Shown here: in pieces, positions 1 through 10,384 of the stretch
Layout: each line of letters begins with the position of its first letter
Numbering within the stretch: the stretch's first letter is position 1
Source: Chrysoporthe austroafricana
Taxonomy: Eukaryota; Ascomycota; Sordariomycetes; Diaporthales; Cryphonectriaceae
Assembly: GCA_001051155.2 (NCBI GenBank)
Contig: JYIP02000005.1
Span: 1,922,001-1,986,000 of the forward strand
Length of the DNA: 64,000 bases
Reading direction: 5' to 3'
Made by a program: the position numbers and the translations under genes
The notes under the pieces: generated by a model
What the model saw: the letters and a program-made list of their open reading frames with translations, nothing else
The model's database searches: none
Told to the model about the DNA's origin: nothing

Positions 1-797
1 GCCATCCTCCAACGTCACACCCTCATTCTCAGCGATTTCCTCTAGTCTCTTCTTCGCGTTGCCTTGATCCAAGCTCTTGAATCGGAACTTGCTGCATCTG
101 CTCGCCAGCGGATCAATGATGCGCGTGACGTAGTTGCAAATCAGACAGAATCGCGTGATCTTGCTGTATGTCTCCATCGTTCGGCGCAGCGCACTCTGCG
201 CATCCTGTGTCATGCTATCGGCCTCGTCTAGAATGATGATTTTGAAGGGCGGGCAGGGGTAGCGGTCCTTATAGCCGGGCGGGGGACTCGTCAGCTGCAT
301 GCGCGCAAAGTCCTTGACTTTCTCTCGGACAATGGAGATGCCGCGCTCGTCCGAAGCGTTCAGCTCGAGGACGCGCTGCTTCATGAATTCGGGCCCGTAG
401 AGCTCCTTGGCGAGGGCGAGGATCGTAGAGGTCTTGCCGGTCCCAGGTGGGCCGTAGAAGAGCATATGAGGCAGCTAATACATGTCAGCCACGATCACAC
501 ACGGAAGAAGTCGCGCCCGTGAAACAGGTAGTGGCGGCGTACATTGGATGCTTGGAGGGTCCGCTGCAAGACGGTGATGGTGTGGTCTTGGGCAGCGACA
601 TCATTGAGGTTTTTTGGACGGCTAGGGTACGTCGTTATTGATCCGTTACTCTCGCGGTCATCGTCAGTACCGGAGGCAACGTACTATTTCTCCACCCAAG
701 GCTGGGCTCTTGGTGTCTCTGGGCCCTTCTTCTCGTGCCTGCTCGAGCCGTTGGCGGCAGCAGCCTTCCTAGCCTTGATGTCGAAGAAACTGGCCAT
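1..797 (-). CDS. RFC2: Replication factor C subunit 2 (clamp loader), 5' part; gene runs off the left edge
   Basis: Small subunit of the RFC clamp loader, an AAA+ ATPase complex that loads PCNA at primer-template junctions in the nucleus. Exons 797-685, 621-543 and 474-1; introns of 63 and 68 nt keep phase. The first 222 residues are visible; family proteins have about 350, so the C-terminal third lies outside. Seen: PWVEKYRPKNL near residue 33, Walker A GPPGTGKT at 72-79, LNASDERG, Walker B LDEAD near 147, the arginine-finger motif [11 protein letters not shown], and the RFC2/RFC4-type stretch [20 protein letters not shown]. The start is the ATG opening [11 protein letters not shown], the only one reaching the AAA+ frame through the first exon. 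Divergent from the E2-like gene at 1549. RFC2 rather than RFC3-5 is chosen from the sequence around the DEAD box, from memory of the yeast protein. Confidence 0.93.
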
Positions 798-1548
798 TTC
801 GGCTGTCGCAGATTACTTGCGTGATCCGGCAATGATTGTTTAGTGATGACCAGCCTCGTGATAGAAGGAAGAGGGAGTATGGCTAGGATTGGACAGATTT
901 TGTGGGGTGTTGTCACTGATGTTCAAGTGAAAGAAGTCAATTTACGCGTCGTCCATGGCCGCAACGCGTCTCGAAAAAGCCCCGCCGCTGCAGAGCCAAC
1001 CTGGGAGATGATTGCAGGGGTCCCCCTCAATGCATCTCAGCCTTATACCTTAGGCCGACTGTCGGGGTAAAGCACGGAGGATATCATAGGGTCATAGGGA
1101 GAGCCTTAGTGCCCTTGTCGTCTGGACTGCCAAGGCCTCAACGTGCGCTGTCCTCCCAGCAGATAAATTTCCAAGTGCTGGTGGGGACCTGACTTGCATC
1201 CCATCCAGTCGAATATTTGCGACAGACTGGCACGACAAGGTGATTTCCAGCATTCTTTCCACTACTGGGTAGGCAAGCTCAAGGCTGGCGCCTACTAACC
1301 CAAGACCTTCTGCCCTGCCTACTTGGCCCCGCTTGGCCCATCCCTGCCGACACGCATGGAACCTTAGAATGCTAGCTGCTCAGCCTGTGATACACCCCAC
1401 TTTCTTCGTACGCCTCCAACAAATGACAGCCACTGTGATTGTTAACAACCACAGCATCCCAATCCAGAGCATTCTCATCCATTAGCAGAGCATTTTGGTC
1501 AGACTTATGCGATCCAGCACATCTATCTCGTCCTGAGAAGTGGCCGCC
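798..1548. promoter_or_regulatory. Shared upstream region of RFC2 and the E2-like gene
   Basis: Divergent intergenic region of about 750 nt. The reading frames inside it are short and show no family motif. It should hold the promoters and 5' leaders of both neighbours. No specific factor site could be assigned. Confidence 0.5.
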
Positions 1549-3344
1549 ATGGCGGATCAGTCCATCATCAGAATCACCAAGGCATGTTGACTGCTTCGCT
1601 GCGGGGTTGCACCAAGCTTGACGCTCCTGGGCTGGGCTGGTCGCCTGATCCGCTTCCCATCTCGCGATGCTAACTCGGTGGTGCCTGTAGGAGCTGGGCG
1701 AACTCCAGAAGAATGCTGACCTCTGTGCGCACTACCGCCGTCCGACTGATGTCGCCCGAGCTGATCTGCTAACACATGTCTAGCTCTGGCCGTCGCCTGC
1801 CGTGATGCCGACGTTCGCAACATCAGGGCCATCATCATCGGTCCCCACGAGACTCCCTACGAGTTCGGCTTCTTCGAGGTTGGTGTTCACAAATCCCAAC
1901 AGCCCTGGACGGCTTGGAGACTGACGAGCAGCAGTTCACATTCAAGTTTGGCAAAGGTCAGCGTTCGTGGGTGTGTCTGTCGTATTGAGCATACTATACT
2001 GACACCATCATATTGCAGAGTATCCACGGAACGCACCTGCCGTGAACGCTGTCACCACCAATGGAGGTCGCTGTCGGTTCAACCCGAATATCTACGCTGG
2101 AGGCCGAGTTTGTCTGTTAGTATCATTAGACACCTCCTCGATATTTCGTTTGCTAATTGCATGATTCCTCAGATCAATCCTCGGGTATGTTACACACTGT
2201 GAAACGATCAATCTCCGCAAACCACTAAAAATCAGCGTAGCACATGGCGGGGTGAACCGGGCGAGGAGTGGTCCGCTGCACAGGGCCTTGAATCGATCCT
2301 TCTGTCCATCCAGAGCCTGATGTCGTCCAATCCATATGAGAACGAGCCTGGTTTTGAGGACGCACACGAGGCCCAAGACAAGAAGAACCAAAAGGAGTAC
2401 GTTCAAAAGGTAATTTTGCACCACACCCAGGTCATCATGACGATCGTTGGCTAATCCCCGCATTCTGCTAGATCCGGCACGAGACTCTTCGGATCTCGGT
2501 CATCCAGCGCCTCGAGGAATACCTAGGAATCGGCGCTGACGGCAACGTCACCCCTCCCTCAGCCCCGACCGATGAAGACGACGTCGAAATGGACGGTGCC
2601 GAAGAAGGTGGTGCTGCATTTGAACCTTTCAAGGACTTATTGAAGCGTCGATTCCTTTGGTACTACGAGTCGTACCTAGCCGCTATCCACCAGGCCAGTC
2701 AGGAGGTTCGAGAGGGTCAGGCGTTCTCTAGAATGCCTTTTGAGGGCGGTGGCAACCAGATGGACGGCAAGTTCCACTATGGCGAACTTGAGAAGCGACT
2801 GAGGAACATCAAGAGGGTGCTTGACGAAGAGCCTCTGTGTTGGGCTACCCAGGGCAAGCTACCCGAACAGCAGGAGGAAACCGTCACCGTAAACCTTAAG
2901 CGACAGCTCGCTCAGGTTCGCGAGAACTACAGGCAACACGGCATTCCTCACAATGTCGAGCTAGAGGATGACAACCCCTTCGTCTGGATCTTTACGTATT
3001 TCGGGCGACCCATGACTAACATGGATGGGGGCTTGTTACGGATCAGGATTCACCTAAGCCCCAAATTTCCCGAGGAGCAGCCCCGGATGAGGTTTGAGAC
3101 GAAGCTATTCCACCTACGCATTGCTCCTGATGGGACTCCATGCTGTTGGCCGGCTCCATCCAAGAGAGAAAATATGCAGGCGCACTTGGACGCCATCGTC
3201 GAGATGTTGGAAGAGGAGAGTCCTCCCTATGATCCGAGAACTTTGGTCCATCCGGAGGCTTTCAAGCTCTTTTGGGGCAGTGAAAAGGAGAAGAAGCAGT
3301 ACCGTCAACGTCTCCGTCGCAGTGTTCAGGCCTCCGTGGAGTGA
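1549..3344 (+). CDS. Ubiquitin-conjugating enzyme (UBE2Z-like) with a second UBC-like domain
   Basis: Predicted E2 that would carry ubiquitin or a ubiquitin-like protein as a thioester. Eight exons: 1549-1581, 1691-1724, 1784-1878, 1935-1956, 2019-2115, 2173-2184, 2241-2409, 2472-3344; product 444 aa. The first domain (about residues 1-150) has the E2 start MADQSIIRITKELGELQ, the RFNPN form of the HPN motif, and the active-site context GRVCLSILGTW with Cys near 93. This is closest to UBE2Z-type E2s. After an acidic linker, residues about 290-440 look like a second UBC fold: PFVWIFTYFGRP, HLRIAPDGTPC with two Cys near 378-379, and PPYDPRTLVHPEAFKLFWG. Intron 1 uses a GC donor (AAG|GCATGT) and exon 6 is only 12 nt. 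Both are required to keep the E2 frame. Whether the second domain is active is unknown. Confidence 0.85.
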
Positions 3345-4171
3345 GATAACCCATCAGCCGTCTTCAAATATTGCTGCTGACCGTAACTAGGGGCGCATAG
3401 TAGAGGACCATCTGGGACATGCCGTGTCCTATGGCAACTGATTTGTGGCTATCCGACTGTTTGGAAATGCATTCATTTCTCAATCTTCTTACCCTACTAG
3501 GCGTTACGGTGGACGGTGAGGACCAGGCAAATTCGGCACTCGAAAGTGGGTAAATGGGATGGGTACGGAACTATGGGCAGTGAATGAGTGACTAACGATA
3601 TTCAGTCCTTGTCAAGGGTCTCTTCGGCAGCTTCTCTGCCTTCCGGTTTCTGGAGTTAAACGGGCTTTCACTGTGGCGGCGTTACGGTCCATCAGGGTGA
3701 TGATACCCCTATTTGGCCATGGGAAGGTTGGAAGCAGGGGACCGGGCTACAAGTCAGGCAATGTCTTCATGAGCATAGGAATCTCCTAAGAGGGTCATCT
3801 TCAAATCCTCGTCCCTTGATGCTCCGATAGGCTATTCCTCCCGTAGTCTGTTGCTAGACTGTGATTGTAAAACAAAGAATCAAGCCCCAACACCTCGCAG
3901 AACCACACTTCCTTCCTCTCGCTAGCTGAGAGAACACAGAACATGCCAATGCACAACGAAGCCCAGACCCTAAGAACAGCATCGTGACACTCAAGGATAC
4001 CAATGAGACACGTTTGAGCACTCTGATTTCGGGGACTTCATCCGGCGCATCAGCACTGCATCCACATCTGGGCTGACCCGTAAGTCCTGCAGAGCAGTAG
4101 CCTCAATATCTCCTTAGGTAATATCTTCCCTTAGACCAGCCTTCCTCCTCCCTTATATGGTCCTCCGCTCG
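3345..4171. other. Intergenic region between convergent genes
   Basis: About 830 nt between the stop of the E2-like gene and the stop of the Pro-rich gene on the other strand. No reading frame or RNA motif worth calling; presumably two 3' UTRs. Confidence 0.5.
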
Positions 4172-5395
4172 CTAAGCGCCTCGCCTAGGACCGCCGCCCT
4201 TAGGGGGCTTCCTATCCTGCAGTGGGTTGAACGGCGCGGAGACGCCCTCGATCTTTTTCCCATCATCTGGGTTCGCCGCCCCTGTAAATTCATACGTTCC
4301 GTTCGCCCCCATCAAGGCGGGTGTCCCAAGTGTCGGCCGCGAAAGTTGTTCATTATGTAGCTTGTTGAGGGCCTCGCCCTCGACGGCATATTGCGCCCAG
4401 TTGATTGGTGGGCAGCGGACGATGTCTTGCGCCTTCGGCAAGTTGGCCCACGGTGGTGCCGCAGGGGCTGACTTACTGCTGCTTGCGCCGGCGCCGTTGC
4501 TGCCCGAGGCTGTTGCCTTGCCCTTTTTTGACGAAGAGGCCTTCATTGCGGAGGGCCTGAGGCCGCTACCTGCAAGTGTCTCCTCGTCGTCCTCATCCTG
4601 TTTCATCTCGGCATCCGAGTCCTCATCTTCATCCTCTTGCTCTGACGCTCCTTGATCCCCACCAACAGCGCCCTGGTTCACCCGCCCGCCCGCAAGGTCC
4701 CTCGCAAACTCCAACGGCCTCTGAGTCGCGGCATCCTTTGCATCGCGCAACTTGCGAATGTCCTCCTCAGCCTGCCTCTTCTGGCGCAAAAGGATGTTAA
4801 TCGTTGTCTGCAGCGCGATCACATCCGGGTTGTCCTGAAAGTCGATCGGGTCTAGAGGCACGGGAGGCGGTGCCGCGCTGGGCACTGTCGCCGAGTGTGA
4901 TGTATGGGTGAGCGGCGCGCGGCCGCCGAGGGAGGCGAAGTTGGGCGGGATCGTCGGCGGCGGGATTGGAGTTGTCGACTTGAGCGGCTGGAGGGGTGGC
5001 GTTATGGGGCTGACGGGTGGTCTGTCGGGTTCTGCTGCTGCTGCTGCTGCTTGTGGTGCGGGTTGAGATTTCGGCTGTTGTGAGTTTATAGAGGGCTGTG
5101 ATGCTGCCGCTGGTACTGGTGGTCGCGGTGGTGGTGGTCGTGGTTGGGACTGGGTTGTTGAAGGGGCTGTTTGCGCAGGTATCTGGGCAGCGGCGAGTGC
5201 ACCCACAGAAGCGGGGCCTGCTTGCGTCGAGACAGGGGCTTTGGTGCCAGACGAGGCTGGTTTGGGGGGGCCGGCGCCTTGCGACATTATTTGCGTGTTC
5301 AACTTCAACCCGGGCATGTTGTCCGCGCCCCAGGTGAAATTGCGGGATGTTTGTTCAAGGATGAAGTGGTTACAGAGGAAGACGTCGCGATGACT
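4172..5395 (-). CDS. Unidentified proline-rich acidic protein; main exon
   Basis: I do not recognise the family. The main exon encodes about 407 residues. The frame is open upstream of its first ATG (5317) back to a good acceptor (CTAAC then CACAG, at 5396-5400), and those 26 residues (RDVFLCNHFILEQTSRNF then TWGADN) look like real protein, so a short first exon must lie upstream. An ATG at 5526 with donors at 5505 or 5496 fits the phase but has a poor start context, so it is not called. Seen in order: a long Pro/Ala/Gln-rich region, a helical stretch (ALQTTINILLRQKRQAEED, possible coiled coil), an acidic run, a Ser/Lys-rich basic run, and a C-terminal block with INWAQYAVEGEALNKLHNEQ that looks conserved. 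The composition suggests a nuclear, perhaps chromatin or transcription, protein; this is inference only. Confidence 0.7.
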   Translation of the reverse strand, partial: SHRDVFLCNHFILEQTSRNFTWGADNMPGLKLNTQIMSQGAGPPKPASSGTKAPVSTQAGPASVGALAAAQIPAQTAPSTTQSQPRPPPPRPPVPAAASQPSINSQQPKSQPAPQAAAAAAEPDRPPVSPITPPLQPLKSTTPIPPPTIPPNFASLGGRAPLTHTSHSATVPSAAPPPVPLDPIDFQDNPDVIALQTTINILLRQKRQAEEDIRKLRDAKDAATQRPLEFARDLAGGRVNQGAVGGDQGASEQEDEDEDSDAEMKQDEDDEETLAGSGLRPSAMKASSSKKGKATASGSNGAGASSSKSAPAAPPWANLPKAQDIVRCPPINWAQYAVEGEALNKLHNEQLSRPTLGTPALMGANGTYEFTGAANPDDGKKIEGVSAPFNPLQDRKPPKGGGPRRGA

Positions 5396-7478
5396 CTGTG
5401 GTTAGGTCGAACTTAATATGGCACAGAAGTGACGTCCATTGTCTGCAGGGGACCCTTGCTTCTGCAGGTCGAAGGGTCCAGACCCCGCATCCTCACAGGG
5501 ATTACATGGGCAAGCCACGACAACATCCAAAAATACCCCTAGGCGGGTACGGCAGGCTCTAGGTATGGCAAGCCCATCTTCACGTCTCAGCGCCTACAAC
5601 GTGGACTGTGTTGCAATACGGTTTCCCTCTATATATTCTAAGATTTATAACGCCTCCACTGAAATGTGCAGCTCGAAGAGAGTTGAATACATGCCCACTT
5701 GCGAGTCTCCTGACCCAGCACCCTATCCCCTCTGCCTCTGGTTGGCGATCAACTGCCCCAAAGGAACCACACTCATCGTTGAGCTCTCGAGCCTCCAGAT
5801 CGACCTGATCTGAGTTTCAGCTGGGCTCTTAATATTCGGGAAATCCCAGAACAGGTTGAAGCGCCGGCTTCACTCTTTATAGGCCGGGACATGTGGTCGA
5901 GAGTACCACGGTACACGAAGAATTGCGGCCAAGGGCCCAAGTGGTCTTCGTAATATCTCTTCGATATATTTGAAGCCTCGGCTTCCCACGTTCTATCCCG
6001 GTGCGCACTTCCTACAAAGCCTCCGAGCGTATATTGGTCGACTTCTGCAGCGGTGTCACTTCTGCTGAGAAGTATAAAAGACTAGTGATTCGCAAGTAGT
6101 TCTTACCACCAATAAGCTTCCGATTTACTGCCTAATCCTAGTGTAGGTTTCTTTCCGATGAAGACGTGCTATAGTCATTAGTTCTATGAATATTGTACAC
6201 GAGTCCTTACACAATAAAGCTAGAGAATCTTTAACCCATTGCCAGGAGTTTAAGAAAGTTACAAATATAACAATCCTTGTCTCGTCTACACCTCGTGGCT
6301 CATGAAGAAATGTGCTGGTCTGAGGTTCATATCGGAACACAGAGCTAATATCTGGGTCAGCACAGCATGAAATGCAGTGCAATCTTGCATGATACAGTAC
6401 ACGGATGGCAGCCTCGAGTGACCCCAGCTCGACAAGTCTGGGCGATACAGAAAGCTGGTCAGACGATAATTGACTACGACGGGGTTTCAAGTCTATCATG
6501 AAATGCGCACTCCCATGGCATGCCACAAAAGCGCTTGTCCAAGATGTTTACCTTAATAGACGTGCTATCTGTAATCACCCCTGTAAGACGATGTGCGGCA
6601 GCAAGGTAGAACTTTGATGCTGCAAGGACCATGACTGTAGAAATCCAAGACGAGTCTCATGCCTATTCCAGATACTCGCGAGACTTTTTTTTTTTTTCCC
6701 CTTCTTTCTTTCTCTACAAGAAAATAAAAATGAAAGGAAGTAGAAATAAAAGAGCCTCAAAATAAAATCATCCCGATGCGTCTATCCTCGACGCCGAACC
6801 AGACGCACATCATATAGACCAACTGTTGCAGCCGCCAAACTATTGCGCTTGATGGCGGTGTCCTTACATGTTTTCTGTCACCTACTAGGTTATGCAAGAA
6901 AACGAGAGCAATTTGGACGAGTGGTGATGAGATCAGGAGACATGGATGAAACGAAAGGTATGAGGACTTCAGCCCTTCAAACCCACCTGAATGAAAACTC
7001 ACGCAGAACTACCGTTGCCAGATCTTAAGATCATGCACGAGAAGCCAGCTGAAGGACAACAGTTCGACCGAACCCTGATGAATCCTTGATTGCAACATGG
7101 CCCAACAGATAGGGGGGGGGGGGCTTGCTTCATCAAACAAGCCGCGCAAAATGTGTTCATGCAAGCTCAACCCCTGATCGTGGTGCTTCTGGAAACTGGC
7201 CGGGAAGCTGTCAGTCATTAGCGCGCACATCACCCACCCATGCTATCGTCTTAGCTTGATGCGCATCACCTCCGGAGCTGATCGTCACATGGTCCGGTAT
7301 ATTACAATGTCTGCAAAGCACGGAGATGGCTGTGCTCGGCCGACGTCTGCCCACTTTTCCATTTCCCTGGATTGAACATGAAATCGATGCTTCTATGAAA
7401 AGGTCCTATCGTAGGCCATCCCTAGCAGGTCCTCCATGTTTTCTCTCGCCGGACGTTACATAAGCTAGCCACTATGTA
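5396..7478. other. Long intergenic region, no supported gene
   Basis: About 2.1 kb, more AT-rich than its surroundings, apart from the probable small first exon of the Pro-rich gene near 5.5 kb. Open frames are short and lack motifs or splice continuations. It contains a pyrimidine run near 6685-6716 and a G homopolymer near 7112-7123. Confidence 0.5.
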
Positions 7479-7977
7479 ATGTTAAAATCCGGTTACATGG
7501 GAGGAACGGGAGACCAGATGGAAGAAGACCCGAAGCGCAAGAGGCAGTGGCTGTCGAAGCTGAAGACCTGGGCCCTGACAAGTGAACCATCCGCTCAGGC
7601 GTTGAAGCAGCAGAAGAAGATCGTCTATGAGAAGGCGGGTATTTCCCCCAGAGATCCGCAAGCTAGCGCCAAATTAGAGTATGTGTATCCTCTCCCGCGC
7701 TGCTTAGAAGTATTCGAAGGCTTTGACTGTTACGAGTAATGCACTGACATACCCGCTAAGGGTTCATACAACCACGATACCAGACGACGCCATCAGGCCA
7801 GCCTCGGGACCGGATCCAGACAGTCTGGCAAGGAAGAGAGCTAAAGAGCGCAGCATCAAGCGACAATTGCGATCCGACCTCCTGCACTCGTCGGCTTCAC
7901 CACGAATCGAATCGCGCTCAGTGAGCTCATCAACACCGAGCTCATCCCAATCACGGCAACCCTGTTTCCCTCTGTGA
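7479..7977 (+). CDS. Small unidentified basic protein
   Basis: Two exons, 7479-7678 and 7761-7977, give 138 residues. The 82-nt intron has a GTATGT donor, a CTGAC branch site and a TAAG acceptor, and joining it turns two half-frames into one. A second in-frame ATG at 7518 (MEEDPKRKRQW) is an equally good start. The protein has a basic N-terminus, the stretch KTWALTSEPSAQALKQQKK, a GISPRDPQASAKLE segment, then IPDDAIRPASGPDPDSLARK, and ends in a Ser-rich tail. There is no signal peptide or membrane segment. The middle looks conserved, but I cannot name the family or a function. Confidence 0.55.
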
Positions 7978-8753
7978 GAGGACAATGCTGACGGCTGTTG
8001 CCTCGTGGGCTTCTGGACTAGGCTACCGTTGAAAGGTCGACTTGCGTCCCTAGATAGCACAGTGGAATAAGATCTTTCTAAGGCGTTTGTAGAATTATTG
8101 CACATCACGGCGTTGTGGAACGGCGGAGGAGGAGTGTTGTACTATAGCAAGAAGTTCGGCGTTGCTGCAAGCATCAGACGTTGGTAGTCTGCTAGGAATC
8201 GAAACGGGCTAGTTCGCCGACGTCACAGTCTGCAGCAAAACCAACAACTACGCTTCGGCCCACTGCCTGACCACCACTGTGCGTAACCAAGACACCGTCT
8301 GTAGCGGGAGCTGCTCTGGACCCCTGACAAGGCCTATTTCTCGCGTTCAGGCCGGCCTGTATCGCACTCTAAAGCATACGAAGAGCAACAACAGCAGTCA
8401 GGATCAACCACAACACCGCACATCTCTCACGATGGCGCTGCAAGCAACGTTAGCCTGTTGACCTAATTAGCGCCCTACCCGCCAACCATTGGCAGCCAGG
8501 CAGCCCGCCACGGGTAGATAGCGATGGTGCGCAACCACATACGTCATGACGCTGTCGAAGCCAGCTTCAAAGGCGGGCGCGCTTTAAAATGGAGTGACAC
8601 CCAGCTGGGTGTCCCCAGCTGTGATATCATGACAACTACTGGCTGCGCATTTGTATCTTTCGGATCGCTGCGTCCAGCCTTCTGAACAAATCGCCCAACT
8701 ACCTAAGCAGGCGCCTCCAGATATTGTGATTTGGGAAGCGGGACAAACGAAAG
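7978..8753. other. Intergenic region upstream of the DUF2417 gene
   Basis: About 780 nt with no supported coding frame. It should contain the 3' UTR of the small gene and the promoter and leader of the next one. Confidence 0.45.
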
Positions 8754-10384
8754 ATGAAGCGCGTCTTCGGAGGAAGAGATCGTGAGAACGATGACCCCTC
8801 GGGGCGGCCGTCCTCGTCTCACGATGACGAAGCCGCACCCAACGAGCGCACTCGGCTGCTGCCAAATCGCTCGGACAACGATGCCGCCTATCTGAGCCCC
8901 GATGACCCCGCCGTGACGCCGTACAATCTCTTTATGGTCCGTTTTACGAGATACCTTACCATCTTCCTCACATTCGTAACATTCTTGTGGTGGGTCCTGC
9001 TACTTATTTCGATCTTCATTACGCCGCCCGGCCTATCGACGAGAGGGTCGGGCTTCTACGGCTTCAGCTTTGCGAGCGTGGCACTGACCACGCTCATCGT
9101 GCTGCTGCTGTTCTTCTCGGCGCCGTCCAAGGCAGCACGGATCCTCGCTGTGGTCATGGCGGTACTGCTGCTGGCTGATATGATCATCATCCTGGCTGTT
9201 CCCAAAGTCAGGCACGAAGAGGCATGGACAGGTGTCGTCAGTGTGATTTGGGCGCTCCTGATGTCCGCCTGGACGTTGATAGCGGACCGGACCGTGCAGT
9301 GGGGCAAGGCCGAGGAGGAGCAGCGTCTCACTGGCAGGGAAGAGTCGCGACGGACGCTTTTGGAATGGGCAGAAGTGCTGCTGTCGACGATCTTCCTGGC
9401 CGTCCTGGCCATCATCGCCCTTTTGCTGACTTGCACGTTGATCCAACGATCGATTGATGCTCAGGTCACACCTCCGGGAGTGCTGTACTGGGTTGATGGG
9501 GACAAATACCAGATCCATCTGCACTGTCATGGCAATACGACGGACACCCATGGAAACAAGCTGCCAACGGTGCTATTCGAGGGGGGCGAGGATCCGGTGG
9601 AATTTGGCCTGTGGCACTTCGCAGATAACGCTGTTGCAAATGGGTCTTTCAGCAGATATTGCTTCGCGGACCGGCCTGGGATGGCATGGGTGAGTTGTTC
9701 CTGAGACCCTTGCCAACAGAGATAAGGCTAACAATGGGACAGAGCGACACGGCACCATCGCCATTTTCTGCCAGCCAGGCTGCCGATGCTCTCAGCGAAG
9801 CACTTGCGCGCGCTGGGGAGGAAGGACCCTGGGTTCTCGCGAGCGCAGGTGTAGGATCGATCTACTCGCGAGTTTTCAGCTCCCGCCACGGTGAGGCGAT
9901 CAGGGGACTGGTAATGATCGATCCGCTACATGAAGACCTCCTCGGACGAGTCGGCAGCCCCGGCCGCGGCTTCATGCTGTGGCTGCGAGGCATCATCTCA
10001 CCGCTAGGCCTCGACCGACTACCTGGCGCGCTTTTCCGGGGCCGCGACAGTCTCGACAGGGTCTGGGGCATCGTGTCGTACCAGAGCGGGAAGCAGATCT
10101 TTGCTAAGCTCCAGGAGAGCCTCGTCGCCGATTCGCTGACACGGCGGGATGTGGTCTCGAGCCGGGCCATCCAGATTCGCGATGTCCCTGTCTCTGTCAT
10201 CAGCTCAGGGATCGAGATAAAGAGGGACAGCCAGTGGGAGGACAAGCAGAGGGATCTCACGCAGCTGACGGACCACCTGCACGATTGGGATGTCGTCCCA
10301 AAGGCACCACACCAAGTCTGGAAGACGCTTGATGGGCGCGAGATCATGGAAAGGAGAATCAAGCAATTGGTCCACGGGAAATAG
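8754..10384 (+). CDS. DUF2417 membrane protein with C-terminal alpha/beta-hydrolase-like region
   Basis: Fungal membrane protein of the DUF2417 family, often annotated as a mitochondrial integral membrane protein; its reaction is not known. Exons 8754-9689 and 9743-10384 (53-nt intron, GTGAGT donor, CTAAC branch) give 525 aa. Seen: an acidic N-terminal tail with ERTRLLPN, then about five hydrophobic segments between residues 60 and 240 (for example YLTIFLTFVTFLWWVLLLIS), a linker with LYWVDGDKYQIHLHCHGN, then a hydrolase-like half with TVLFEGGEDPVEFG, WVLASAGVGSIYSRVFSSRH in the nucleophile-elbow position, MIDPLHEDLL, and a late HDWDVVPKAPHQVW that may supply the catalytic His. The elbow is not a textbook GxSxG, which leaves activity open. 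A pyrimidine-rich tract follows the stop by about 120 nt. Confidence 0.88.

Noticed and set aside
5439..5813. 124-residue frame on the plus strand upstream of the Pro-rich gene
   Set aside because: No motif; overlaps the region expected to hold the first exon and leader of the minus-strand gene.
8279..8461. 60-residue frame upstream of the DUF2417 gene
   Set aside because: Short, no motif, likely promoter or leader sequence.
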